Assembly: GCA_935421135.1 (NCBI GenBank)
Contig: OW285195.1
Span: forward strand, 14,646,158-14,710,157
Length of the DNA: 64,000 bases
Source: Bugulina stolonifera
Lineage: Eukaryota; Bryozoa; Gymnolaemata; Cheilostomatida; Bugulidae
Direction: 5' to 3'
The notes beneath the pieces are model-generated. The model searched no databases. It saw only the letters and a program-made list of their open reading frames with translations, and was not told the DNA's origin. Shown piece by piece: positions 49,628-63,100 of this stretch (position 1 is the first letter of the stretch; every line of letters starts with the position of its first letter). A program made the position numbers and the translations under genes.

Positions 49628-52600
49628 ATGGTTAGTCTACAGAGGCTGCTGTCCGTGGTTATACTGACGGGGCTGGTCAGCACCTCCATATGTCTGTATT
49701 ACCTCAACACAATCTCTGGCAGCAAACGACAGAGTCAACACCACCATGAGGTTACGGTTCCACAAACAACTAATAGTGAGATAGAACCGCCCCCATCCAG
49801 TGTTGTCAGAGGATACTGTCACTTCCCAGAGAATATTACTGTCGGATCGGAAGGTAGAATTGTTATTTATATTGTACACCATCTTGTACAACATTCCTGG
49901 TTTTTATCTTATGTATGTAAGGCTATGCATATACGTATATGTTTGCAAGAATTATTTCTTTAGTTTTGTTTTAGGTGAACCTCCTACTCCCCGCTATAAG
50001 CTAGCCTCTGTTCTAACTCTGGTGAGACACGGTAACAGATTGCCTATGGACTCTACTCCACCCTTGGGTCCACTTAAACTACCCACCGTTACCTGTGTTA
50101 TGAATGTAACAGCAAGCTCTATGCCTCGCCTGCTCACACAATTCATCGGTTGGTATCTTTTTAATAAATGCGGGATGTGTGTCATATCTGTCACATCTGA
50201 TAACATTTGTATGAATCATATTTATGCCGTCTGTTTTGTTTTTGTCAACTTCCAGCTCTACTTTGTGTTCAAGGGATTGGGCCACAAGCTAAGCATACTA
50301 GTTAATATATAACATATCTCGACAGTGCTGCAGTGTATACTCATTTTATATAATGTAGAGTGACGAAACAGGGATCTGATTCATGGTGATCCCATATGAA
50401 CTTGTCTCTAGATTTTGTTGCTTTAAATGTTGCAGCCAAAACAGAAGTTGCTTCCCCTTGGACTCAGGAGACGTTACATCCGGTCTCTGTAAAGTGTGCA
50501 GCTGCTGGGCTGACCCAGATAGGAGTGGAACAGCATATTAAGACAGGGCAGCTTCTCAATCAGGTGTGTTCACATAATAATACAGCTTATTTAGTTCACT
50601 CTCTTAGTTACAATGACGTGGAGTGATCTAAATTATTGTGTGCGGTATTTCCCAACATAATTTATACAAATTGAACCAAATAATGGTGATGATAATAACA
50701 ACAATGACAACCAAATGATAATAAATATAAAATATCACTATCACCGGAGGCTATCCTGCCTCGACTATGCCAATGTGATATGCAACACATTGGCTTCACT
50801 CCTTTCCCTATAACAATAATAGTTAATAATAACAATAATTTATCGAGAAAGTATTTTAAAAGATGAGTTTAACTTTGTACTGCAGCAGAATTGTTTTAGT
50901 TTGGTGTAGTAATTATTCTCCTACAGCTCGCTTTGTGGGGGTTGTCTTCTTCCTACAGTAATTTCCCCAAGATGGGATACCTCTTGACAGCCATTAATGT
51001 TGTATTGCCCAGCCCACCTTGTCTCCCCTAGCAGTCTGTGGTTATAGTACGAGTATTAATGTGGGTAATCCACGATTGGTGGGTGTAACTTAGGAGAGTG
51101 AGAGGGAAGTTTTGAATAATAGTAATAGAATACAACTGCACACAAATAGCCAGAACACAGAACAGAACACGATGTAATTGACATGATCTCTTTTAAGAGA
51201 GCACAACTTCCCTCATCCCATTCAGCAATCGGCATGCAGCACTCAGCACAAAGATACTTATTATTCTCTCAAGAGAAGACAACTATTAGCTTTGTTCTAG
51301 ACACTGTATCATTCGATGAATTGATGTCACCGAGAAAGATTCCGACTCCTTCCTGTAATCTATCCATGGTCACCATTGAGAGTTACGAATCACTGTTTAC
51401 TAAACACGGGCATATCACTCTAATATATAGACATATAATCTGTTGCTTTTTCAACTTGTGATCATGGCAACCAGCACTTAGGTTCAATAATAATTATACT
51501 AATTAGCAATATATACTCTGAGCCTGTACGTACATCATAATATACGGGTACATGTAGTACAACAGTGAACTACAACCACCCTCTGACGTCTTACTCTAGG
51601 GTTATTACTCCCTTGCTATTTCTCAGTACAGTTCGAGTAACCTAGCTTTCTTCCAGGTGGTTCTAGCATTGCATCTATTGCCTATGTTCTTATTTGTGTG
51701 AACATTATGGGTCACTTAGAAAGCACTCCTTTCTTTTCACATGTCATTATGAACTCACAACATGGTCAGAGGCTTGATTATTATATGTGCTTAGTTGAAA
51801 TTACAGACGACATAATTATTGTACATGTAAATAGTGTAGTGTAGTGTCTACGTCAAAAACACGCACGTTAAAGATCCACCTCTACCCTGATTCGCAAAGA
51901 GAAGCCAGATTCTGGCGGGGTATGTGACCACATTGGGGTGGCAGGTTGATGTAGTGGTCACTGACCATTCACTCCTGTTGTGGAAGGTGAGCTCTTCTAC
52001 TCAGAGCCCAGTTCCTGTCGCTCATACAAGTTTCGAACTTCTGAGGTCCGTTAAATAGGATGGCTAAGTGGCTCGACAGTAACAGAACAAACTAACAAAA
52101 CAAAAAATGGGTACAACAACAAAAATCATAAACTAAAGACGTCCGCTTAACAACGGTTTTCATGTGTATCATAGCAAAAATAGTCGTGGTAGAAGTCCAG
52201 CAGTGTCACAAGCAGTCAAATACACTCACTCCATTTCCATCGCAACAGAAATAAAAAGAGTGAGTACCTTCATGAAGGTATATATATTGTTTATATTAAA
52301 AAAACAACAAAATTTTGCAGTTGAACTCAGTTACGCAGTTATAAACGATTAGCGATAGATGCCTAGGCTATACATGTTGCTGGGTAAAGTGTAGGTCAGG
52401 TACATAGCCTAAGGTCTATGTTAGTTCATGAGGTGAAATATAACTAGACCAAATAATAGAGATTCGTTCATAGTGCTCTGCAAGGAACACAACCCTAACT
52501 AAGATTGAAAATGTGTAGGCCTATAACAATCAAAATAATGTCAGTCAAATAACATTTATTCACAACAATATTAATCTCCTTCCAATCTAATGTTTTAATT

Positions 52601-55437
52601 AAAATTGGGATATTAACATTAAAAATAGTTTATTTAGTGATATATTTTGGTTTACAAGTATATAGCACATCACTGACACTTCAAACTGAACTAATTAATC
52701 TAAATCCCTTTGATTCTCTTAGGAAATATAATAATTATTACCTACTCAAAGTTTTCTTACAAGTCATATAATGTTTTGCGTTATTCAGTGTTATTGGTTT
52801 GACCTTGTCACTCAAGCTAGGTGAAGGAAATTGTCTGAACATACATTAGATGTTGCTGGAGTAGTTATTGGAACTGAGGCTAGATAGTTACTTTACTCTC
52901 AGTCTATAGGAAGTGCAAGGGGTTGCAGGTCATATCTAGGTGTGGTAACTAACTACCCTTCTGAGGATTGTATCTGAGTGCACATACAGAATTGCTGCCT
53001 CGGGCTGGTTTAGGCTGCATTGACCTAGTTTCCCTTGCTCCCACCTGTCCAATCCCTTCTTATTTATTATATGCCTATATGAACACTTCATTTGGACATG
53101 ACTGTCTGCAGAATGTATGTGTACTCAGTCTACGTTTCAAACAAGTACGGTCTCTCACCTAGTACAAATGTTTCATATACCTCTACATTCAGGCCTCTAA
53201 GGTTTGTGGGTCTTTCGATTTGTCCAATGTCTAATTCATTTACATTATTGTACTATTTATTGTGAAGCGTGTTAATACTAAAAGGTAAATTAGCAATCAT
53301 AATCGACTAAATTACTCATGTCATTTATTAATTTAGCGAATACCTATTAATTTTATTGTCATATTTCTACCTATATTGTATATTTGTGTTGTAGTACTTG
53401 CTGTTATAAATAATGGGAGTGAAATACTTCACTCACTGATGACTATTGTGTGTGTGTGACCCATGTTAGCTTTAACGTACAAGTTTTGTTCTGTAGGTTT
53501 ACAAAGATCAGCTGCTACTATCTCAAAAGAATATTAGAGTTATCTCCACTGCACGCAGTAGGACCTTCCACAGTGTTGTAGCCTTTGTATTTGGTTTGCT
53601 AGATGGAGATGTAGACTACCCGTCCCTTCCCGTAGAGCCTGCATATACCCCCAATTTCTGCAGGTCTACCAAGGTATGTTCCTATCACTGGTTTGTTGAG
53701 GTGAAAAGAGGAGATAACTCCAGATACACTTTTGGAATGCAATACTTTCTACTAAGACATCTATGAAGACTTTACACTGTAAAATTGTATTAACGCAAGC
53801 TCTCAGAGCTGCAAGGCTCTGAAAAGTGTGGATTAAAATAACAAGTTCCCATCTATACGTCAGTGTCAACTATAAGCCTATGCATTACAATAACATCAAC
53901 AGCAAGTTTTCACTATAAGCTTTGTAAGCATCAAGAGCTAGCCTCATCCAATTGACCAATCAATTACTTGTATATCTAAATACAGATTCTTTCTTACAGC
54001 TTAAAGAGTGTGAATGCCCGAGAGCTCAGTCGTACTTGGCTGCCGGTGAGAAGACGTTGCGTAAACTACGTGATTCAGATCCATTCTTCATAAAGTTTAG
54101 CTCTAGCGTGAGGCATTCGGTGGGTATGAAGTATCCATTGCGTCCGTTCTACCCTTGGAAGACCGCTCATGATATGCTCATATCTAGACTGTGTAGAAAG
54201 GATGCCCTGCCTTGTAACAACAAGTTCTGTTTCAGAGGTGCGTTTCTACGGTTACTGCAGCTGGTTGGTTAACGAATAGGATTACCAAATGATGATTCAT
54301 TCTTTTTTCACAGTTTGATAGAAGCGACACTAATTTATATTATTAGCGTGAAATTAGGTAGCTGTTCATTTCATGTATAATCACACTATAGACTAAGATC
54401 CTCTGCGTAGTCACATTATAGACTAAGATCATGGGGACATTGTACTACCTGTTTACATGATTATAGAATCTCAGGCTGATCTCATATGGCAGAGTCTCAA
54501 TCTCTATCACCAACAGATGTCTGCAGATAATGACATGATGCAAGCAGCCAAACTAGAGATGTACCATTTCCTTCAGGTATCACATGTTTAGCTTATATTA
54601 CAGAGCTTGAGCGATCTATTGATTATCCTATCCTGATTGTTATGAATTGCTTGTATATGAGAATTATATTAAATATATAGGTAATCTACAGTCCTGTAAC
54701 TCGGTGGTAAAATTCAAATTAAAAGCTCAATGCTTGTTACAAGTGGCATGTTTCGGTATCAGTAAAAGTCTAGCAAAACGAATAGCAAAACCTCTCCACA
54801 AACTCTTAATTCTTGATGGCAGTCTCTTTTCAAAAGTTGTCTTTTCTTTGTAAAATGAAGTCAGATTGTCCTCACTGTATTTTTATTTTGGCATTTAGAG
54901 ATTTCAAGCCAAAGAATAGTAACTTTACTTCTAAAGAAAAAGCTTATTTATATTCTGTTTGATCTGGTTTGAATTGGAATTTATTTATGCAATGTTATTA
55001 TTATTTCTAACTGTATTGTCACTTCACATTACTTTATTCTGCAGGAGCTAGTGTTGAGGCTGTCCAATCACTCCACCCAAACATCAAGTCAAATACAAGA
55101 TAAGTTCACAGTCTACTCAGGGCATGATAACACTATAATACCATTACTCCTAGCCTTAGGTCTACCTGTACAACAATGGCCACCATTTGCTTCAAGGTTA
55201 ATATTTGAACTGTATAAACCTCTGGGCAGCTCACAGTCTAAAACCAAAGAGCATATATTTAAACTAATATACAATGGTAAAGATGTGACTAATTTATTAA
55301 AGTTTTGCGTATCGAATGTGGGGTATTCATACGAAGGCTGCGCACTCAAAGATCTCATAAACTATTTTCATAATCTCCTACCGAGTATTGGTTTCCACGA
55401 CTACCAACAAGCATGTTCTGGAAAGTTCCCAGAGTAG
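49628..55437 (+). CDS. PXYLP1-like histidine phosphatase, copy B
   Basis: Seven exons (49628-49853, 49975-50148, 50436-50563, 53497-53673, 54000-54237, 54467-54576, 55045-55437) join in frame to 481 residues, with the same intron positions and phases as copy A. Residues about 8-28 form an N-terminal membrane anchor. The catalytic motif is RHGNRLP (from residue 93), the S-R-T motif lies in exon 4, and GHD (His 378, Asp 379) is in exon 7. Most exons are well diverged from copy A. The first 277 bp of exon 7 differ at only 5 silent sites. After that the C-termini differ: copy B ends without the NYYDAC motif. Both catalytic motifs are intact, so an active enzyme is likely; substrate by homology would be phosphorylated xylose in proteoglycan linkers. 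Intron 3 is large (2.9 kb). Confidence 0.9.
51841..52135 (+). mobile_element. Possible SINE or LINE 3'-end fragment
   Basis: A more GC-balanced stretch inside intron 3 of copy B includes acgcacgttaaagatccacc, similar to a word common in retroelement 3' ends of marine invertebrates. It also has tggctaagtgg, which fits a polymerase III A-box, and ends in A-rich DNA (aacaaactaacaaaacaaaaaa). I cannot define its ends or a target duplication. Confidence 0.3.
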
Positions 55438-58400
55438 AGGGAATCACTTTAAACTTTTCTCTACCTTGTCGGAAATTCCGCTTCTTACTGCCAGTCTTCC
55501 ACTACATTCTAATAGCTCTTATTTACTATTTTCATTCAAATGTTCTTCTTGAAGCAGATTACATGTAACTGTTACAGGTGTATTCTAGTCAAATTGTCTC
55601 TATAATCTTCAATTTTTTGCTTAACTATTAATTTCAAATTAAAATTCTGGGGTGATATATTTTGCCTTTAAAAAGTGTGTAAAATTTATGTCTGATCTGC
55701 ATCGACAAGTTGAAACCGATTTATGAAACTGAGTTAAACATGATTTTATTTTGTTATCTATGCAATTACAATAGCTAGATGAGTTGACATCTAGGGCATG
55801 CTTGCATCCCAAAGTTTTACTGGCATAATAAAATGTTGGTGTGAGTCAGCGGTATCTACTAAATAAATCCACCATGTAAAAATGAACTACAGGTAACCTA
55901 ATGGGCATTTTACATTCAATCTTTGTGTAGAAAGTAACTGCATTACTGCAGATTTTCTGGTAGCATCTTGCTGTTATCAAGCGTAGGGATTCTTATATTC
56001 CCACTGCAGACCTGCCTTTAGCTTCTATTTTATTATTGTGCTATTGGTCTGTTATAAAGTCTAATGTTAAAGCAGCTATACAATATATTGTGATCAAAAA
56101 TTTTAAATCTCTCTTTTCTGCGAATGTATATTTTTGCTGTGAATGGCCGGAAAACTAACAAATATTCTTCCCATCTGGCACTATTATATTTTCATTCATT
56201 AACTGTTTACCTGACTTTCTGGTGCAATTACATGTAGAAGTATAAATTAAAATATTGTTCTCAGTTATTCCTATTGTTTGCTTTTCTGAACCTAAGCTGA
56301 CTTAGCTGTGCTGTTATCTATTTATATGGGCCCATAAGATGTTTTGTTATGCAATAGTTTGACATAATATATTTTGTTAACTATATACATGTACTTTATT
56401 TGGTTCTATACTTCTATTTGTTAAAATAAACTTATAATATTCCCATACTTTTATCTTACGCCACTTCTTTTGGAACGAAATTCTTAAAACCTGGATATGC
56501 AATCCAACCTTCAATTTTGTGACCAGTAAATGATGCTATCACCAGCTTCTGCCGCCACGCTGGGTAACAGGTTGTGTGCCTAATTTCCTACACCCAGCTA
56601 GCAAGCCTATGGGGGACATCAATCATGAACCTCACCTACTGTATAATTCACAACTACTTTCAGATAAGATTAATTACATCTAATTCCATTCAATTCCATA
56701 TCCTTCTACTACCTACGAAAACTATCTGTGTAAACTCATAATTTGTGATTCCTGCCCTAAAACTAAATCTTCTTGTTTTGCTTTTCGGATCCTCCAACAA
56801 AGGGATTAGATTTTTAGGGACAATTTGTTCATTACATTGGAAAATGTGATTTCCCTGTTCCGGTGCTTCTGACTGATAGTTATATGAACCTGTAGAATAC
56901 AGACCATAACAACTGGTACCCAGTCTAGATTTAAACTAGAGAACTCTGGGGTGCCACTACAAACTATTCAGCAGTAACTTTAGGGCTATAAATTTTTCTC
57001 CCGTTCTACAGCATCACTTCCTAATATTGTACACATCAAATCTATTTCTATGAGTTTAATGCAAATATTTTCACCCAATGTTTAACCAATATTTTATATT
57101 CATCTCCACACAAAGGATACCAGCAGCATGATTTCATAGAACGTCACACCTAAACTGATTAATTTGATCTCAATTCAAGTGCCCGGTGGTTATATTGAAA
57201 TAGCAACAATCAAGTAGATGGTTAAAGCTGTGCACAAACAATAGCTTAGAGTTCCCCTCACTTTCACCAGATCTAATAATACACTTTAATTACACACTTA
57301 TCATATATAATGCTAGTTGTGTATGCTATAATACTATAAACTAAGATATGGTGAACAATTCCTCTCCCATGGTAATATCTTAAAGTTCCCATTCATAAAA
57401 TCAAATTTGTAAGAGCAGGCATAATTATTGTAGCAATACTGCTTCAAACCAGAAAGGAATAGTTATGTTTCTGTTAGCTTTAGCATAGTCAAGTTCCAAT
57501 TCTACACCCTAATTATGGTATCATTACTATACCTCTTTACCAAGTCCACCTGATAAAATCCTGTAAAATATGTCCAGTTTAGGTGGGTAGCCTATTTGGT
57601 TGGGGATACCCAGTTTATTGTGAGAGTTGCGTCACTGGGGGAACATTATGGATGCCATGTTGGGCCCATAGAACCGATCAGAATTGCCGATAGAAAGATT
57701 TGACCAATATAATCCTTTGTTACTGGGCCCAATATGGCCTCTTGTTTACCTTCGGTGGCATAACTCTCCCAATCTCTGGGGATACCTACACCAGAGACAA
57801 GTTTATCAGTTGGCTGACCTTGTCTGAGTGCACATTATACATACATTGTACATGTAGTAACACTGTCAAATAAATAGATTTTATTGTCATACCTGTAGGT
57901 GACTAACTCGCGGCGGGACCACTATGTAAAGTAAGGGGGCTTTACACACCTGACCCAAGTCTAAAAATATATAGCATAATAATCTCAGGCTACAATTTTA
58001 TAACCTATTGTTGTAAAGTAATGACAGGGTGTGGCATGTGGCTTATTCACGCATCAAGAGTATCAAATTTAATAATATTGCTACTTTGTGAAATTAAAAG
58101 TTATTTATTATCATCAAAAATTGCAGCTATTCAAATTTGTGGTCATAGTCTGTACAATTTTGTTTTCAAAATAATATTTTCAGCCTGTTTAATTCAACCT
58201 TCATTAAAAAATATTGGCTTTTCTCACTTGGTAGGCATATTATCTCATCATAAAATAGTTCAATTTGGCAATAGTTACAAATTATTAACTCTCTGAACTT
58301 GGTAGTCATTTCTGAATTTGAAAATAGCTCTGTGTAATATTTCATGAGTTGTTATTTTCGATTGTGTATACCCAACTATAACAGAAGGTGATTTTACCAT

Positions 58401-59950
58401 CTAGGTACTTATGTACTTCATTCATGGCTTATATTCAGCACCCCACAACCAGCAGATGGATGAGTTTAAAATATGAAACAAACCGCTGGTAATTGTACAT
58501 ATTATATTAGGTTGTGCATTCCTGATGGGTAAGAGAAGTATTGCACAATGCGTGGGTATCAGATAGAGAGCAGCATGCTCAAATCTGACATGCTGGTCTG
58601 TTAGGTGCATGTGTTGTTAAACAGTGTCTGCTGACCTATCTACTATTTCCATCCAGGTCCTATATATTTTAGTCAAACTATTTTTACTTGGACATTGGTC
58701 AGACCTGTACCCTGGGGTAGAAGTTTGTAAATGCCGAAGCTGCCAAATTGGATATATCGCACCCTGGCCAATCGTTAACCTAATTGCTATATCTGCTATA
58801 CCTACCATACTCTACTGTGGATTTATTCAAGTCAGTAGATTTTATTCACATTGATAATACCAAAACGAGCTGCTTGGGTTAGCTGAGATGAATTTTGCTG
58901 CAAAATTATCAAAATTTTCATGGGATCGTTCAACTCCTCTTAAACATCTTTAAAATTTATGTATTTTTTATTATTTAAATTTAAAATATATTGTGAAGTG
59001 CCAACATCTCTGTGGAGAATTTGATGTCTTTGTAATAAATTTCAGCTTTAATAACTGTATAGAAATAATATTATTTATTTCCAAATTAACGAACTATAAT
59101 TGATTGATATTTAATCAATTATAGTTCGTTAATGTAAATTACTTATGCTAGTTACGTTGCTGACTCCCTTGTGGGAATTCCTTGACTTGACCACGCGAAT
59201 TATTATTAGAACCCATATGTCTAATTCCAAATCATATGGTTTCTCCTAGTGAGTCTGAAAACTTAAAAAGATCTGCTTTGTAAAATGAATGCTAGTGTAG
59301 ATTGTAGTACCATGTATGTATTAATACACTACACACTTACTTAGTGTTCCCTCATCTCTGCCTTACAAAAAAAGCCCAGTGGTCATGCATATGTGTTTCT
59401 GTTAGTGAAAAACTGACGGCCTATCCATAAAGTTATTTCTATGGGCCTATCCACGTTAATTTGTACTTTTTTGATTTAGAAGCTTTCCCGTACCTTTTCA
59501 GGTAATATTAGTTTTACCGAAAGTAAGTTATGAAAGTTAGAGTTTTGATCATAATTATTATTTTCACAAGTGAGATTATTAGGCGCTTGTGTATCGATAG
59601 TTATGGGCTTTATCATTAATCCTATTCATCTTATTATTTGATCAGATGAAATAGCCACTAATGAGTAGGAGCTTCTTAAGCTCCACCCTCTTTAATGGTC
59701 ATTAGCCAATCACATGCAAATTTATTCAGCTATACAAACAATAAGCATGTGCATTTAAATAAAACCAGAGCTCCTAAGCAAGATTTAGTCATAATGATAA
59801 TAGAGAGCCCTGAAGGTGAATGAATATTTGTCATAAAGCCATCTAACTGAATTCTCTCTCAGACTCTGAACCAGACTAGTAGGAGTATAGGATATTTCAA
59901 CACACTACAATATACAGTACTGCTGAGAGAGTGTATACGTAGCCTAAACG
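55438..59950. other. Intergenic region between phosphatase copies B and C
   Basis: About 4.5 kb with the 3' UTR of copy B and AT-rich sequence. A perfect 21-bp inverted repeat lies at 59085-59133. Open frames at 58021 and 58624 have no recognisable domain or splice partners. I see no gene. Confidence 0.55.
59085..59133. repeat. Perfect 21-bp inverted repeat
   Basis: attaacgaactataattgat plus one more base (59085-59105), a 7-base loop (gatattt), then the exact reverse complement to 59133. It lies 0.8 kb upstream of the third phosphatase-like exon. It may be a minimal foldback element. Confidence 0.85.
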
Positions 59951-60101
59951 ATGGCAAGGGCTTGTAGAACTGTCTTGGGAATACTCATATCTGTATATCT
60001 CTGTATTGGAATAGTGGAAATGTTTGGACTGCCCGCTGGTCAGCTAGATGGTATACCTCTTAAGGAAGACAGGAAGCATGAGTCATACTCTCCCTCCGTT
60101 G
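59951..60101 (+). CDS. Probable first exon of a third PXYLP1-like phosphatase (copy C)
   Basis: An ATG at 59951 opens a 151-nt exon ending at a donor (gttg|gtatgt) in phase 1, the same phase as exon 1 of copies A and B. It encodes 50 residues with a hydrophobic anchor or signal segment (VLGILISVYLCIGIV) after a short basic start, the same layout as copies A and B. Orientation and position fit a tandem array. No RHG-encoding exon is visible in the remaining 3.9 kb, so the gene would continue past the window with a long first intron. The identity is inferred from layout, not from sequence similarity. Confidence 0.4.
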
Positions 60102-63100
60102 GTATGTTACACGATCTAACATAACCAGTTCTATTTACAACCTTGTATAGTCATTATATAAAAATGTAATTACAGCATATCAATTATATTTATGTACATG
60201 TATATGTAGTTTTAACTGTTTATCTCATTACAGTGTCTTAGATTTTTAGGCTACATATTATTTTGTGTAGATGAGTCTAGTTAGTTCCACCAGTTTTTTT
60301 AAGTTTAGTTTATTTATTACTATTTTAACAAATCTGTTTACCAATGTACAATGTAATGTGTGTTGAGTGTAACACATCAATCATGTGAAATAGCAGTAAG
60401 GTTCTATCTATCACGGCTTGATCAATACAGGGCAAAGGACCTTTCACACTATCACCTGTTATTAAATTGCCATTAATTATTATTTTATAATCTACAGTAT
60501 GAGATTTAAGTGACGGGTCATATTTCAATGTTAAACTAAATCAATCAGGGCATATCGTCAATCTCTGAGCTACCCCCTGTCACCATCACTGGTGCCATTT
60601 AGTTCCTAAACACCACAGAGTTCTAGTTAGTCGTAGTAATGAATGCCCTGATGGAGGGGGAGATAACAGACTGTATACAAGTTAACAAGTTTACAAGTTC
60701 CAGTGGCGGATCCATCATTAGTCTCCATTTACTCATGAATTTATTAACATTAATTCTTGAAGCACATCCGTTGTTATAAAAATAATCCAGAAATCTGGTG
60801 TTGCTGTAGTACTATGCACTATAGTCCCTTTACGGTAACAATTTACTTTGAGCAGTAAATATTTAACTAGGTGTTAATTGGCTGCTGATGATTTTATACA
60901 AGTCATACCGTCATAACCCGAGGAAGTACTGACTGATTGGCTCAGTATTCCTCTCATGTTACTTCTACGAAAGTGAAGCTAATTGTCAAAAGCCAAACTT
61001 CAACTCTTTATTCAATGCGCGTGTACGCACATTTGGCCTACAAAACTCAGTTCCCCAACTCTCACTAATTAGGCACAGACGAACTATATAGGCACATGCA
61101 GATGTCAAATAAAATTTAGAGCAAATATTTGAATATTAACTGACTGGTGGCCTCTAAATCTCGAAACCATTGTTTACTCTGAATCCACTCCTACTGAAGA
61201 AATTTGTGCAGAAGGCAGTAAAATCCTTATCAGTCTAATTCACACTTTGCTGCATTGTACTAGTGTTTGATTAGGTGATCTACTAAATTATAATAAAACC
61301 ACTCATTATCAGGTCTTGTCATCACACAATACTGTCTGTTATTGACACTTACTGATTCTAGATTAGCCATTTCACTGGTCCTACACTACTGCTACTGCAA
61401 ACATCTACAGCACACACCTTCAGAATTTACACCTACCCATATATACATGTACATGTACATCTGCAGCTGTTTTCTCTGCTAAAAATATACTACCCTAGTA
61501 GTCTCGGGTAGACTTTACCTCTGCAGTAAATTATTGGTAAAATATTTTTGATATTACCGCTCAGATGGATTTCCATGGATCTTCTCTTTTGTCAAGGTCA
61601 TCTCCTTCCCATTCATTCATTACTGTCCTTGATTCCATCCTCACACCTATACACTATCTGATAGCATGGTAGTGCATGCTAGTATGGTGTTTGTAATAAT
61701 TAAACATTGTGTCTTTAATTTATAATGCATGCTTCATTCTTTTTTTGCTCATTTCATTAATCTTATTTCTATACTCTACAGTTAGGATTACTTCAGGTTA
61801 GAGTGGATAGTACCCAATGATGTATTACCTATTTTTTGTCCCATATGACCTCTCATACAATAAAAAGGTAGAAAATCAACCTTGTTAAAAACAGAGTAGC
61901 TCCATTTTCATCCTGCACTTCCGCTCAATTCGGGTCTAAATACGAAAAGTTAAACTAAAATTAACCAGCAGGAAGTGCACTATTGCGTAACTGCGTGCTA
62001 GTTGCATATTATACATAGATTCACATGATCCACTCAGAAATTTAGTGATCCCGAGTTTAAATTGCTATATTTTTGTCATATTTGAATGGCCTGAAAACAA
62101 TTCAAAAGCACAATGTTAATCTAAAAATATACTACTGCCAATTGTTCTAGACATCCCAATAGGTTCTATTTCAATAGTATTAGTAGGACAGTACTGCATT
62201 ACACTGCAATGTAAAGATCTATTTCTTTTGCGATTATACGTCATGTAATAACCGTCCTACTGTTCAAGTTGAATAGTTTTGTAGCACCTAGTAATTAATA
62301 AGTTACAATATTTATATTCACTTGTACTGCGTACACTATTGGTGAATGGTTACTCAGCACTAGTTTAGGTGAAGGACTCGTATAAAAAATAATATATTAC
62401 ACATAGTTACGCTTTTTGGGATTTTAATTAGGATCGAAATCTTTACACACAAAAAATATTAATGATTAGAGTGTTAAAGTGTTATATAATACCAGCAGCA
62501 AAATCATATCAATATTTATGTATTATATTGCAATATCTTACAATATATTATAAACACAATACTATGCTAGTATGTTACATAAACCAGGAACAGTAGCATC
62601 GTCTCCTAACTGTTATAGTGACAGCATGACTGTGATTCACTGACAATCGGTAAATGAAATGAATTAAACTTTCACTTTACCTTTTCTTTTATTTTTATTA
62701 ATCTGACCTGACACATCTGCAGAGTAGATAGTACTCTACATTCTTCAATGGCTCATATTTACTGAGATCATCAAATGTTTTACAATAGCAATATCAACTA
62801 CACTATGTATAATAGACAAACACTATACTGAGCACATGTGTGTGATTGTTGTTGGATATAATAATATAACCACTGAACACCTGGTTAGAGGTTATGCTAT
62901 ATCAACACATGTACTAGACTACAATATTATAGTAAAATGTTATTTTTAGAAACTCTATTCAATATAGGTGGAGCTGTAAGAAGTTTAGTAGAAAATATTA
63001 TACTTTGACAAGATAACTTGCTCCCTTTTCTCAGTTTATGTTGGTATAAGTTTACTATTACATGTATATAGATGTACCATTATAGATTGTCTATTTATTT

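Noticed and set aside
58021..58296. A 91-residue plus-strand frame
   Set aside because: AT-rich chance frame with no domain or splice context.
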